NCBI GenBank assembly: GCA_000697335.1
Contig: JNEM01009894.1
Location: forward strand, 1-64,000
Length of the DNA stretch: 64,000 bases
DNA from: Conidiobolus incongruus B7586
Taxonomy: Eukaryota > Entomophthoromycota > Entomophthoromycetes > Entomophthorales > Conidiobolaceae
Direction: 5' to 3'
Part shown: positions 1 through 13,301 of the stretch, piece by piece
How the letters are laid out: each line of letters begins with the position of its first letter
How positions within the stretch are numbered: position 1 is the first letter of the stretch
Position numbers and translations under genes: made by a program
Notes under the pieces: model-generated
Database searches by the model: none
Told to the model about the DNA's origin: nothing
The model's input: the letters and a program-made list of their open reading frames with translations, nothing else

Positions 1-945
1 CGTTTGGCTCGTTCCAAATTGAAGAAGGGCGAATGGACTGCTGAAGAATACGATCAATTCATCAAAAAGGAAACCGAAAAGTGTGTCCGCTTCCAAGAAG
101 AAATCGATATTTCCGTCCTTGTACATGGTGAATTCGAACGTAACGATATGGTTGAATTCTTTGGTGAAAACTTTGAAGGTCACGTCTTCACCCAAAATGG
201 TTGGGTTCAATCCTACGGTTCTCGTGGTGTCAAGCCCCCCATCATTTTCGGTGATGTCTCTCGCTCTCGCCCCATCACCGTTTACTGGTCTCAATATGCT
301 CAATCTCTCACCAACCGCCCCATGAAAGGTATGTTGACTGGTCCCATCACCTGTCTCCAATGGTCTTTCGTCCGTGACGATCAACCTCGTAAGGACACTG
401 CCTTCCAATTGGCTTTAGCTATTCGTGACGAAGTCGTTGATTTGGAAAAGGCTGGTATCCCCGTTATCCAAATTGACGAACCCGCCATCCGTGAAGGTTT
501 ACCTCTCCGTCACGTTGACTGGGAAAACTACCTCCAATGGGCCGTCGACGCCTTCTTACTCTCTTCTACTGGTGTTGAAGATGTCACTCAAATCCACACC
601 CACATGTGCTACTCTGACTTCAACGATATCTTCCCTGCCATCAAGCGTATGGATGCTGATGTCATTACCATCGAAAACTCCAAATCTGATCTCAAGCTCT
701 TGAGTGCTTTCGAGCAACACTCTTACACCAACGAAATTGGTCCCGGTCTCTACGATATCCACTCTCCTCGTGTCCCTTCTGTTGAAGAAATGAAGGATCG
801 CGTTGCCCAATTATTGAACTATCTTCCTAAGGATCTCCTTTGGATCAACCCTGACTGTGGTCTCAAGACCCGTGGCTGGACCGAAACCGAAGCCTCCCTT
901 CGTAACTTGACTGCCGTCGCCAAGTACTTCCGTGACCAAGCTTAA
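1..945 (+). CDS. MET6: Cobalamin-independent methionine synthase, C-terminal part
   Basis: This is the last step of methionine synthesis: methyl transfer from 5-methyltetrahydrofolate-polyglutamate to homocysteine in the cytosol. The frame is open from base 1 to a TAA at 943-945, so the gene enters from the left and only about 314 of the usual ~765 residues are present. All four zinc ligands of the family are visible: His201 and Cys203 (IHTHMCYSD), Glu225 (TIENSKS) and Cys286 (PDCGLKTR), counted from the first codon. Their spacing of 22 and 61 residues matches the E. coli enzyme (643 to 665 to 726). No intron interrupts this part. Codon use is GC-richer and more biased than in neighbouring genes, as expected of a highly expressed enzyme. 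The N-terminal half and the start lie outside the window. Confidence 0.97.
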   Translation, partial: RLARSKLKKGEWTAEEYDQFIKKETEKCVRFQEEIDISVLVHGEFERNDMVEFFGENFEGHVFTQNGWVQSYGSRGVKPPIIFGDVSRSRPITVYWSQYAQSLTNRPMKGMLTGPITCLQWSFVRDDQPRKDTAFQLALAIRDEVVDLEKAGIPVIQIDEPAIREGLPLRHVDWENYLQWAVDAFLLSSTGVEDVTQIHTHMCYSDFNDIFPAIKRMDADVITIENSKSDLKLLSAFEQHSYTNEIGPGLYDIHSPRVPSVEEMKDRVAQLLNYLPKDLLWINPDCGLKTRGWTETEASLRNLTAVAKYFRDQA

Positions 946-3900
946 ATTCATAGCATCATTCATTGTATACATATGTCCTTCAACAGAACTTTGTAATTCT
1001 TAGCTTTTACAAATCCTCATAGCATTTTGAAATTTGTATTATTGGATATTTTCTTCAACAGATATATCACTTGTCTATTTTATCCTTTCTTATAATAAAA
1101 ATTTAAAAAATATACTAATAGTTTTTATTTAGTTTGCTGGATAGTTAAAAATGTAATTAATTCGTTCTAAGGGATCTCTTCTATTCATGTCAATTTGAAT
1201 TATTGCGAATTTTGGATCATTTAACTGAATATAAATACTTCCAAGATATAAAACACTCTTTGTTTCACATTAAGGAGTAAATATAAATTTCTAGTATCTG
1301 AAAGTTAATACTTGGCTATTAATTAAACAAAAGAATATTTTAATAATATTTTCATCACAATTTAAGTTTAAATATAATGCAAATATAAAAATTAATCTAG
1401 AATTTAATGGTATAGTTTAAAATATAGTCTATAATTAAATAATATAATATTTAATATTGAATTTCAAGCTTTATACTTTGAGAGCCATTATTTTTGTATA
1501 ATTTGTAGCTTAGAATAACTAATAAAGAATGATTTTAATTTATATCAAAGACAAAATCTATAAAATTAAATTTTGTTGTTAAAATAGAATTTTATTTAAA
1601 AAACTGTAATGATAATTAATAATAATTATAATAAGCAATAGTAAATATAAAAAAATCTAAATAAATTTACAAGATATAATAATTGTTATTAACATTTAGA
1701 ATGATAATAATTGTATTTTATACATTTCTTTAACATAACTGGAGTTTTTGATATCTCAAGCATATGTTATGATATTTCAGTGTATAATTAACTCAAAATA
1801 AAACTGTGATATATAGGTGAAATTAAACAATGTTATTAAAATCATTTTGTAATTACAAATAAATTAGCAAATCAAATAGAATTTAGTTTCAACTTTATGT
1901 TTGAAGATTATTATAAGTAATTTTATATAATATACCATATAGGTATGAAATAGAATTAACAAGATTTAATGATAACTAAAAATATGAATATACAAATAGT
2001 TTTTATTTTTATTTGTTTAAATTATTAAAATTCAGATTGACTACAACTTAATTTTAGTATTTGATCCAAAATGTAGATTAATTGAATGATTTAATTTGAA
2101 AAACTTATATTTTTAGTGACAGCTGAATAGTTATCATAATAATTCCGTCATTCATACTTTATATTTGGTAATAATCAGAATCTGATGATGTTTTTTAAAA
2201 TAGACCTCAATTTTGAAAATCAATTGGAATAAAATATACTCCAATAAATATAAACAAATCAAGGTAATAATAGCTAAAGTTTGATACTTTGATAAACTAC
2301 AGATTGTGTTAAAAATCATTATCTAAGTTTGAAAATGAACACATCAAGTACCTTTAGTTTAATTAATCAATCAAAATATCCTATATTTTAACGGTTCATT
2401 TTTTTGATACTAATGTTTCACCAGTAATTAGAAAATAAAGATCGTAGCTTTTTTTGAATAGTATAAACGTTATTCAATCAGATTGGGGTAAAATTGACAA
2501 TTAATTAAAAAAGATTACATTTATGATTTGCAATGGTATAATTATTTTTATTATGATATTTGTAACCTAGTTCATCTAATTAATGATCAAAATTTCATTC
2601 ATCAATCATAATATAATATTTAGATCATTGACTTTTTGAAATTCTGTAACCATCTTAATTAACTTTAATAGCTACAGTTATTGCGACAATTAAAGCCTAT
2701 AATATTAATATATTAGATATTTCTTTTTTAATTTGACACAGGAATTATTTAAACGCAATATTTCAAGTTCATACATTTAATTTATATTTATTATTGCCTT
2801 AAATATCATCAACTAATTATTTTAAATAATATCTGACTTTAACAATATATTATCTATCAAAATTTTTAATCCTTGATTATTTTAAGATGAATTAATAACA
2901 AAGTATAATGAATTGGCTTTGAATTCAGACAAACATGGTTAATCATTTTTATATATAATACTATTAACAGCTCAAATCGCATTCCCATAAATCATCATTT
3001 TTGATTCTAATTTGATATCAGGCACTTGATTACAATTTTTCAGCTTTCATAAACTCTTTATTTTAATTAAGATATATATCTTTATTTTGATTGAATCAAA
3101 AATATGCACTTATCTTCAAATATATTAATAGTTACTAAATATCGCAATTTTAAAATTTAAAGTTTTATATTATAATAAATCAAATTTACGATATTTTATG
3201 TGATAATTTTCTAGATATAATTTGAATTTAAATAATCTAAATACAGATTAGTTTCCCAATTAGATATTTGAAGTTAACAAATTTGGAAATAATTCAAATT
3301 AATGAATAATGATTATTGCTTGAATGGAACTGAACCAAAATATTTTTAAATAATAAAAAAGATCAGCTAAATATATATAATATAATTAAATACAGTAACT
3401 GGGAGAATTTTTTAAATACTATTAACTATTCAAATATAACAAATATACTTTTGTGTATTATATTTGGAGGAACTTTTATTCCAAATGAAATCATATTAAC
3501 TAATCATTAGGTAGAATGATTTCATTGGTTAAAATAATATCATTTGATCTGTTTTGTTATCAATTCAACATGTCAAACTTTGCTTAAATTTAAACTTTTT
3601 GGTAACATTTTTAATATTGTGTATGGGCGATTTCATTTAATCCACAGAATAACGTTTAAAACTAGATGATTCATAAAAAATACTTATAATAAAAATAAAT
3701 GGTAGTTTAAATAGATATGATATTCTGAATACCAAGCTAATATTCAGAATCTATTAATATTTATAATTAACATCAAACTTATATATAGATTTTATCATTC
3801 AACTCAATTTGTCAGTATGATTGGAAATTATTAAAGAACACCTTTTAATATTTCGGATTAGTGTAAATCTTTAGTGAGAAAAAATATGCTGGACAAATGG

Positions 3901-4352
3901 AAAACATTGTAAAATTATACCATAAACTAACCATCCATACTATCATTATTCTTAAATATTTTACATATTTCAACATTGCAAAATATAGTGATTATCTAAA
4001 ATACTACTATTAACAATAATTTAACAATCAATAAAAAGCCATTAGAATTGGTTATCAAATTAAACCACATCAAAATAGAAATACATGGCTAATTTTGAAT
4101 AGACTAAAATTGTTATAGATATTAGTGTTTATTGAATATCACTGAATTTGATAAAAATCTAATTGTTAAAAAGTAGTAAATTAAGGGGATAAAATGAAAA
4201 ACAAATTAAATCACTGAATCCCACTCTTTGTCTCATTCACCATTTTGACTCAAATATCTTTCAATAAAAATTATTATACTATATCACATTAATTAAATAT
4301 ATTATAATAATTAATTATCAATATTTCATTTATATTTAATCCTTTGCAAAGA
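946..4352. other. AT-rich intergenic spacer
   Basis: About 3.4 kb of very AT-rich DNA between the methionine synthase stop and the next gene. I see no convincing coding frame, tRNA or terminal repeats. The first 150 bases contain likely 3' UTR and polyadenylation sequence (an AATAAA-like AATAAAAATT near 1095). Confidence 0.6.
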
Positions 4353-6696
4353 ATGGGAGTTGGTTCAAAAACTAAATTTAAATTCTCTAACCTCTTCTCC
4401 TCTAACAGCTCGAATAACAGCAATCACAGCAGCAGCAACCCTTCTAGTTTTCCCAATTCCCCTCAAAGCATTTCTAATTCGAGCAGTAAATCCAATCATA
4501 ATCTTACTTATAATGCTAGTAAGTTTTGAACTTCCTACCTTAATTACTTAAAATATCAACTTTATTAAATTTATTTAGTAACTAGTCCCTCCAGTGGAAA
4601 AAATACTTCCAGCAAGAAAAGTTTTGATCAGTTCAGGTAATCAAATAATTAAATATTTTTCCTTTTAAAGCTTATCAAATTTATTCGAATTTTTGTTAAT
4701 AGATCAGATAATTCGAGGTTAAAGCATAGTCCAAGTGCGAATACTCTATCTTCTAATTACAACACAACAAGCTCCATTGATAGTCGTCGAAAAACTTCAA
4801 TCTCTTCTTCGAGGCCAATTTTTAAAGTATTTAGTTCCAAAAGTAAACAAGATTCCAATTCCAGTAATACCAATCTTTCTGTACATTATCCCCAGACCCC
4901 TTCCAGCCTTAGCTCGCCTACTTACGGCCATCGTGAATACGATCCCGATGAAGCTATCCGAAAGTCATTTGCTGAGCAAAGAAACGAGCTGGATGAACTT
5001 CGTGCTGGGATGGTCGAATTAGAAATGCAATTGGATGGGATCAGGTTAGATAAGATTGATTCGATACAGCCACCATCTCCCCCATCAACTCAAAGTCCAC
5101 AAGTTGCTCCTATCTCTAACCCCACTTCACCTTCAAATCAATCAATGGACTCTAACCAGTTACTTGAACGTCTTAAAATATTAGAATCTCAGTTAAGAGA
5201 GGAAAAGAATGAAACAAGAATGGAATTTGAAGCCAGAGTTGAGGCTCAATCACAATTAAAGCTTAAAGAGAGATCAGAGATAGACCTTCAGCAAAAATTA
5301 CAAGAAGCCATTCAGAAGATCACCAGTTTAGAAGAACAAAATGAGAAACAGCAACATAAAATGACAGAAATGCAAAAGAGCTACCAAAAAGAGATCAATG
5401 AACTAAAATCCCAAACTAATGCACTAGATGATGAAAAATCGGCTTATGAAAAATTACATCGCGAATTCAATTTATTATCCGAAAAGTTACATGATACAAA
5501 TGTAATATATAACCGGATTTGACTTTTCATACCATTAACTCTTTATAATAGGACCAATTAATTGACACCCAATCTAAATTAGAATCTGCTCAAAAACAAA
5601 TCAAGTCATTGAACAATCAGATTAGGTAATTAATATATATACAAACAAAATACATTCATTTATATTTATGCTTCTCATTATTAGCGAATTGCAAACTAAC
5701 GAAATTCAACTTAAAGACCAGCTCGCAGTAAGTATATTTGCTTCATTATAAATCTACATTAATATAACCATTTTCGACTTAGACCTATGAACTCACAAAC
5801 AGAGCACATCAATTGGCTCAATCTCGGTAAGATAAATAAAAATCATTCTTATTTAATTATATTTAACATATCTTTTAGATCAAATAACAATAATTCTACT
5901 GAATTGGATGCGATTAGAGCTGAAAGAGATGATCTTTTTATGAAATATAGCAAAGCTCAAGAGCACATTCAAGCTCTTAAATTTAGTTTAGAGAGCGTAA
6001 TTCAAACAAATATCAGTAGTCCACCAGTCTCTACTGTGGAATCACATTATTTGAACTCTCCTCAATCTAATGGATACTCGTCTTTACCAAGGAACTTGAA
6101 TCAACGCCAAGCAACTTATCCCAACTCCAATAGTTATTTTAATAACCCCAATCCCTTGAATAGCTATCCCAACGAATATGAGCAATCCAAAGCTCAATAT
6201 CAAAATCCACATAACATATACAGTAACCGTCGTCAGTCTATAACTCCACCCAATAGCAACCCAGAACCTTCGGGATATTATTCAGAATACTCTAATAATC
6301 TTTCACATTCTCCTAATGCTAACAAATCTCAACAGTGTAACAAACTCAAATACCCTTCTGGCCATCCAAGAAGACAGACTTTTGGAGATCAAACCTCTCC
6401 TACAGATTCGGAATTAGAATTATCAAACGAGCATCATGAATGCTCAGAACCCGAAGATTTAGACACCCTTTTGAGAAGTCTTATACATGAGAAAGAAAAA
6501 GTAATATTATTTATATATTTTACATATTTATAATTTTATTAATATCACTCATTAGTTGGAATCCGAATATTCAAGAATTCCAATCAGCAAATTAAATTTA
6601 GCTACTAGAAAACGAAAAGATCAGCTAGAGGAAAGTTTAAATCACATTGATGCTGAAATTTCCAAAGTGAAATCTAAAATTCGTGCCAGAACTTAA
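4353..6696 (+). CDS. Ser/Asn-rich coiled-coil protein, eight exons
   Basis: I do not recognise a named family. Joined exons are 4353-4518, 4579-4636, 4703-5501, 5552-5625, 5685-5727, 5783-5826, 5879-6500 and 6556-6696, giving 648 residues with all phases closing. The start is the ATG at 4353. The N-terminus (about 1-150) is low-complexity Ser/Asn with scattered Arg/Lys, followed by an acidic EAIRKSFAEQRNELDELR stretch. Residues ~220-400 form a long heptad-like coiled coil rich in Glu, Lys and Gln. A Ser/Asn/Pro/Tyr-rich linker follows. The last ~55 residues are charged and helical (EYSRIPISK, then RKRKDQLEESLNHID) and faintly recall the C-terminal helix of enkurin-type proteins. A cytoskeletal or polarity scaffold role is plausible from composition only. 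All seven introns are 48-66 nt. Confidence 0.75.
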
Positions 6697-7329
6697 ATTC
6701 CATCTCATTTATCAAACCATCCGTATTAATTTATGTTTATCAAAGTAATAATATTTATTTTACCATTTATTATCATGATAATTATTATAAAAATCAAAAT
6801 TATATAACTAATCCCTCCTATTATATCAATAATTAAAAATAACAATAAGCATTTATTTATTCAAGGATTTATATTAAAAAACCAAATTAGAAATTTAAAA
6901 TTTGAACTAGACTTTAAGGAAATGAAATTTTATTATTCTTCATTTTAATATATATACTTCAATAATTTTTTTAAGTTTCTTAAATATAGTTAGAATAAAA
7001 TATTAGCAATTATATATAACTTCAATCATTATTAAATAATAACTACTTCATATTAAATGGTATTGAATATATAATGAATTAAAATAAAATTTTAAAATTC
7101 AAAATTTTTTGAAAAAAAATTATAATTTTATTATACATCATTTAAATTTATTATTACATTTTATAATAATTATTTTTTCAAAATTTGAATTATGATTTTA
7201 TTTTGATTATTTATAGTTAAAATTTTTTTTCAATTTTTATATTAAATTTCTATTAAATCATTGTAAATCTTGAATATTTATTTATAAATAAGATTTAAGA
7301 GCTCTATCAAGTAAAGATAAATGTTGCAC

Positions 7330-7880
7330 AATATAATAGAATATTATTCTTTATAGTAGATCAAAGCTGCTCAATGGCATTGAGCTCAGGATAGTGAGAA
7401 AAAAGGTAAACACATTGGTACCCACAACCATGCATCAATAAAAAGTTATCTGCACAGCAGTATACTTGTGCATTATCTAATATAATAAAATATCCAATGT
7501 ATTTGATAAAAATTGCTAGGTAACTATACCTTTAACTTGGTTTGATAGTTGATTTGGTTAAAAACATGGCAGTTGAGCTTAAAGGTTGATGATATCATAA
7601 ACGGTATTACACCCAGTAAAGTTTTTGATTGAGGATGAATATGACAAATTTGAAGGAAAGAGTAAGAATTGACTAGTAATTTTGCTAGAGATTGGGAATA
7701 CTGATAATAATTGGTGTTTGATTTGTAAACACACAATTGTTCAGATAATCTGTGCTGCTTGGAAGTCATTAATATAGTTATTCTTTACATCTTGGATTTT
7801 ATGATGACTATTCTTATCAAATAAATCAAATTTGAGGTTAAGTAATAATTGAATTTCATCTCTAATAAAGTTATAAACTG
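7330..7880 (-). mobile_element. Decayed Tc1/IS630-type (DD34E) transposase fragment
   Basis: The minus strand encodes a C-terminal transposase fragment. A GYFIILDNAQVY block (7461-7496) carries the second catalytic Asp, and HYPELNAIEQL (around 7366-7400) carries the catalytic Glu (codon 7370-7372). Exactly 34 residues separate them, which fits the DD34E signature of Tc1-like elements. Further upstream, GVIPFMISSTFKLNCHVFN (about 7540-7620) resembles the family's central block between the first and second Asp. The first Asp and the N-terminal helix-turn-helix region are not clear, and the frame is broken. I could not identify terminal inverted repeats or a TA duplication, so the limits are approximate. 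It is a dead fragment. Confidence 0.7.
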
Positions 7881-8304
7881 TTAATTTGATATTTATATAT
7901 CACTAAATTTTTCTCTCAAAATAATATATATATATATATTCTATAATTAAATTAGGGTTGGTATATAATTATTTATTTAAAAATTTTTTATATTGATTTT
8001 TGAATATTAAATATAAAAATAATTTAAATATTTAGTAAGAATTATCAATATAATAAATTTACAATTTTTCATTTTATGTATCCGATAATGAGTAATAGAA
8101 GCAATAAACAAATTCTTACAATCCTGACATACTCCCATTTTTTTTATCTTATATTAATTTAAAGAATCAAGATTTTAAATCATAACTGTAATTTTTTAAT
8201 ACAATGAAATTATTGATATTAAGCGAAAGATTTAGATAGTGATTAAAGTTACATATATTATGAATTTTTTAATGTGATTTCAATTTTATATATTTAAAAT
8301 AGTT

Positions 8305-8400
8305 AAGAATGCTATGGAGGAGGTATGATTCCATACCAATCACTATCTCTGGAATGTATACTTCTTAGCCTTGTTTAAGTATGGCCATTACTATCTTCAA
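8305..8400. other. GC-richer island with a perfect hairpin
   Basis: A ~95-base stretch stands out from the AT-rich background. It includes the hairpin GGTATG-ATTC-CATACC at about 8322-8337. Neither strand gives a useful reading frame, and tRNA A/B boxes are absent. It could be a small structured RNA or the remnant of an old repeat. Function is unknown. Confidence 0.3.
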
Positions 8401-8696
8401 AAATATTTTAATTATTTTATATACAATTAAAAAGTAAAATTTTTATAATTATTGATTATATATGAGTATATAATATCATCTTTTAATTATGTTTTGAATC
8501 AAATTACTGTACTATGTGTATATATCTATGATATCATGCTCGAAATTTATTAAAAAACTTATAATACTTAATATCATGCTAATATATCATTAAAGTTATA
8601 AAGTTAAGAAAATATCCGACAGATCATATATGCATTAAATGTATTGATAAAACAAGTAAATCTACGCAATTTAATCACCAGAAAATAGAGAGATAA

Positions 8697-9459
8697 TTAG
8701 GCTTGGGGTTGCTTATCTTTCTTACTCTTCTTCTTTTTCTTATTTCTCTTCTTATTAGAATTATCTTCTCCTTGTTGGTTCGAATTTTGTTCAAGTTGAG
8801 TTTCAGATTCTTCAATAGTAGGAAGTTCTTGAGAGTCTGGAATTTCTTGACTAGCAGGGATCTCTTGAGAAGAAAGAATATCACCACCATTTTGACTTGC
8901 TTTATAAATTTCAAGTTTCTTATTATATTCAGCTAACTCTTTTTCATATAATTTTTCATATTTCTAATTTTGAATACGGTTATTAATATCAATTATAGTG
9001 TTGAATAAATTATTTACCTTCTTTTCATTAGCAGATATTTTATTCCAAGCTTCTCCTAAAGCTTTGAATAAATCTTGATTTGGCAAATCAGGATTTTGTT
9101 TCTTAATTTCAGCTCTCTTGTCTTGAGAGAAAAGTAAATAAGCTGATTTTGGTCTAGGAGGAGCATTGGCATCTCTTTTAACTTTAGGCTTTCTAGCCTT
9201 ATTGTTACTAGTGTCGGTAGTGTCTTCAGATGCCTTTCTCTTTAAAGAATTGGGATCGATATTCACAGCTTTTCCTTCATAAACTTGAGCAATTTGACTT
9301 ATTGTTTCATTTAAATTTCTGAAAAGATGAGCTAACTATATTTCAATAAAATATTAGATCAATAATTATATTTAATTAAATTTTATAATTGATTATGATG
9401 ATTACAATTTCATCTTTTGAGATAGGTGCTGAATTTTCTTGAGGTTTGGATTTTGCCAT
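8697..9459 (-). CDS. HMG-box protein
   Basis: A small chromatin-type protein of 212 residues from three exons (9459-9406, 9335-9018, 8963-8697). One HMG box begins at KRDANAPPRPKSAYLLF and runs through the KALGEAWNKISANEKKKYE core to an AEYNKKLEIY helix end, crossing the second intron. The aromatic and proline signature residues of Nhp6/HMGB boxes are present. The N-terminal ~45 residues are helical (LAHLFRNLNETISQIA) and the linker is basic (LKRKASED, KARKPKVKRD). The C-terminus carries SQEIP-type repeats, an acidic/Gln stretch and a Lys-rich tail ending KKKKKSKKDKQPQA. Expected role: sequence-nonspecific DNA bending in the nucleus. The second exon junction is firm; the first intron's acceptor was chosen because it keeps the frame. 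Confidence 0.9.
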
Positions 9460-10302
9460 TATTTTAAATGAAATAAATTAAAAGGTTGTTGAATAATGGA
9501 TCATCATGAAAATTTATATAAAATTTAAATTTTAATTTAATTGGATTAATTTTACATGAATTTATTTTGAATTTTGATAAATTTGATTGGATTCTTAGAA
9601 TCATTGCTCACATGAAGTCGCGTCACTTAAGTTTGAATTCCTAATAAAGAAATTGAGAAAATCAATTTGAATTTAGTAAAATTATCATTTGTCACAAATG
9701 GGTAATGTCTAATTATAATATCGTCTTGTTATATGATTAGATTGATTGAATGAAGCATCAACAAACTCTTTAAATAATATATAAGTATTTTTATACTACT
9801 CTAATTTTATCATGTTTCATATTGACTGGTGTCCTGAGAAACTTAATTCATGTTACTATTGTTGGTTGAATACTTTATATTATGGAATAATCATTTTTTA
9901 TTATTAAATAAAACTTTTCAATACACCTTTATAGTAACAAATTCTTATCTCTTCATTTTTCAATCACTTTGACAATTTTTGTAGCCTTAGAATCCAATTT
10001 TATCAAATTACTGCCAAAAAATGAAAAAAATATTTGAGATTCTTCAAATAGAATGATTGAATTGGTGATAACTAATATTTGATTAATAGATACAGTTTAA
10101 ACAAAAACATTTTGTTCAAGTCATATTTATGAATTAAAACAAATGCTCAACATTAACCTTAGTTGTGATTAGTAAAATAAATATTTGAAAAGTAGGAATA
10201 ACTAAAATAGTGATAGATTAATGTATTAAAAACGTGAAAGCTAATTGCTTTCAAAAATTGAATATATTTTAATAAATAGCAAGTAAGACATTGGAGGGTG
10301 GT
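9460..10302. other. AT-rich intergenic region
   Basis: About 840 bases between the start of the HMG-box gene and the end of the TUG-like gene, both on the minus strand. It should contain the HMG-gene promoter and the 3' end of neither gene's coding sequence. No gene, repeat or RNA was recognised. Confidence 0.5.
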
Positions 10303-12044
10303 TTATAATCTTAGGAACTTTTTGAGTTTGTCTTTGACAGGATCTTTAGATGCTTGCTTAGAGGAGGAGGGCTGATCAGAAGGCTCTCTATCCTCGTGAT
10401 ACGTATCTCTTTGATGATGGTCTTTTGAATTGGTCAGCTTATTCAAAAATTGTGCAGGATCTCTTGATGGCTGTGTTGATTCGAGTTGTACGGTGGGAGA
10501 AGGTAATTCGATGTCTTCTGCAAGAGCCATTAAATCATCACGAATAATGGGATTGGAATTGTCGTTTGGAGATTCTGTAATCCATTTGAAGTGAACAATA
10601 GATGCAGGGGTTAACCCTTCATCAAAACAGTTATTACTAGAATCAGGACTGAGGTTCTTTAAGGGTGGTATAGTGTACAATTGAAAAGGTCTTTCGTTTT
10701 CTAATAAAATAGATCTTACAATGTCATATAATTTAGAAATAGGATCTGTAGTGAGTAAACCAAATTGTACTTGATAAAAGTTGGGTAATTTAAGACGAAT
10801 TAAAGTCTTAGGATACTTTCTCATTTTATCCTCCAATTCCTTTTGTCTCATTTTGCTCGTTTTTAATGGACCTCCATCGATTAGTTTTTGTAAAGCTTTT
10901 TGCTGAGAAATCACCACTTGTTTCAATTCTTGAGGACTGAAATTGTAGAATTCGTCAGGAATTTGGATTCTGCTACTGATGTTAATTCCCTCAGGGAGGG
11001 GGCGGAATACTTTGAAGTTAGAATAATTAATTGATTCTGTTGGTAGATTGGAATCCGGTTTATGGGTTGAGAGTTTAGAAATAGAAGGATTTGGAATAGG
11101 AACATCATTAGCTTGATTTTGGATACTTGAGATGGAATCCGCACTGACAGGAATAGTTGAAGAGCTGATGTTACTAGCATTATTCTGGGGAGGAAGTTCA
11201 TTATTGATGTTTTGATTATTAATGGGTTCAATAAGGTCTGAAGCTTTTGTTGGAGTGGATGTAGATTCCTGCTGCGATGCTTCTTGTTCAATAGCCAATA
11301 ACTGATCGACTTGATCCAGTGTCAGATCAGATTTTTTATAATTAACTCTGATTAATATACTACCAGAAGTGATACCTAAACTGTCTAAAGTGGTGGTCTT
11401 CAACGTTTCTAAACCAGATATTTCCCTATTCAATAATTGAAGAGTTGGCTGTTGCCATAATCCATTATCTTGTAATTTCAAGAAATTATTACTACTATAA
11501 TACACAATAAAATATTAGGAATCATTTAACAATGATATAAAAGCTGGTTACCTATTTTCCAATTGAAATAAAACTAGAATATGCCATAAAGTGGTTGATA
11601 ACTTAAACTTTTTAGTAAGCCTTGCACCATCTTTAAGTTGAAGAGCGATATTTATTTCAGCACTCTCTAAAATAAAATAATAAATGTTTGAACACTGATT
11701 TGGGTTTATATAATAATAGTACTTACTTTTAATAAAATGTTCAACTTTTTTCAATTCTAATTTGGCCATTCTGGGCAAATTTGCTAAACGAAAAATTAAG
11801 GTCCTGTCTAGCCATTTGTTTTGATATCTAAATAATTCAAATATTAATATATGGTTTGCAATAAATTTTATTTTATATACTTTAAATTATATTGACTTGG
11901 ATTTCCCAAATTATGCTCTTTAACAAGTTGATTAATTAAGTCATTTAAACTCATATTGGGAGAGGTTTTACAAGTGACAAGTTTAGTAGTTTTCCCAAGT
12001 TGTTTATCAACTTCTAATATTGGTATAGATACTTGAATAGACAT
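10303..12044 (-). CDS. UBX4: TUG/Ubx4-type UBX-domain protein
   Basis: A 523-residue protein from four exons (12044-11881, 11827-11727, 11666-11552, 11494-10303). The N-terminus holds tandem ubiquitin-like folds of the TUG type: residues ~1-80 (SIQVSIPILEV, SPNMSLNDLINQL) and ~85-165 (AEINIALQLKDGARLTKKF, with FSS-like S/T-L-W-HIL). A Ser/Asn/Pro-rich linker follows. A UBX-like domain near residues 355-450 runs from KYPKTLIRLKLPNFYQVQ to TPASIVHFKW. The tail is polar and basic. Known family role: binding and regulation of the Cdc48/p97 ATPase and, in animals, tethering of GLUT4 vesicles (ASPSCR1); in yeast Ubx4 acts in ERAD. Domain order and length match the family well. The gene is preceded by ~1.25 kb of spacer. 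Confidence 0.9.
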
Positions 12045-13301
12045 GTTTTCGAATTTTTTTAAGATAAGAGCAAAAAAGAATAATGAATTGCCAATTTAAA
12101 TCTAAAATTGTTATTTGTTTTTGAATCATGGGAATTTTTAATCATTGCGTAAGCAATTAATACAAACTATGAAATATTAAATTTATTTCAAAATTCTATA
12201 ATCTTTCCTAATAATAAAAAATTAAATTATTTTTTACATTAATTTAATTCAGATAATTAAGGATATTACAATCAAAGTAATAATCTAAAATCATTAATTT
12301 CAAAACAAAAAATTTGATAATTTAATGTTAATCATGATTATAGATTGATTAGCCAATATCAAAGTAATCCAACTCTATAATTGTTATTAAATTAAAATAT
12401 AAAACATATATTTATCTACTAAATTTGGAAATTATAGCAACAATACTGAATTTTATCCAATTGAAAATTGAAATATAAGTAAAATAACATTAAAATATTG
12501 ATATTAATATTTAACCAATATTAATTATGAGAATAGTTTGCATTATTTAGATTGTTTGCCTAAAACTATTTGGAATTTAAAGTATTATTGTTAATTTGAA
12601 TCAACATATTGCTCGATAATAATATCAATAATACCATAATTTTATCATCATTATATGAAATACATAAATGTATTGTATTCTTATTGATAAGTTGTGCTAT
12701 AATTGACTAAATTTCGATATCATAAAGTTTGTAGCCTCAAAGCTATTTAACCTAATAAATATAAAGTTTATTAGCTACATACATTCTAAATCTTCATATT
12801 ATTGATTACTTTGTTATTTATAAATTTTATCAATGTATACATCACTGCTCTTAATTAACATTTGATGTTAAGGTTTAATAAAATTGAATTATTCAATTAA
12901 ATTAATTTCGAAGTTAAAGACAGATTTATTAGCCTTACAGAAATTACCTTAAAATAATTAAAATGTTAAATAGTGGATTTAATCAAATTTATTAATATAG
13001 GAATGCTGATAAGTTTTAAATTATAGTTTAATTGTTTTTAATATATTTGTATTCATTTATATGATATTTAACAATTTAAACAAAATATTCGTTTTGATAT
13101 TGATCTTATGATGAAATAATGCGAGAGTATCAATAAATCCCATAATTTATTCTTCAATCCTTAGATTCTTATAAATTAATAATAAACTCATTGAATTTAA
13201 TAGTTATCATTAAAAATAAAAGATCAATCAACCAATATATTTAAACTTTATAAATTTAAGCATTAAATTAATTATTACTTAAATATAAAATTAGTATTAA
13301 A
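12045..13301. other. AT-rich region between divergent genes
   Basis: About 1.25 kb separating the divergent TUG-like and mitochondrial-protein genes. It must hold both promoters. No coding frame, repeat or RNA gene is visible. Confidence 0.5.

Larger units (their letters stand above)
6697..8696. other. Spacer with a Tc1-type fossil and a hairpin island
   Basis: AT-rich DNA between two convergent genes. It contains the transposase remnant at 7330-7880 and a GC-richer hairpin island near 8305-8400, both listed separately. An alternating AT tract lies at about 7921-7939. Nothing else coding is seen. Confidence 0.5.
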
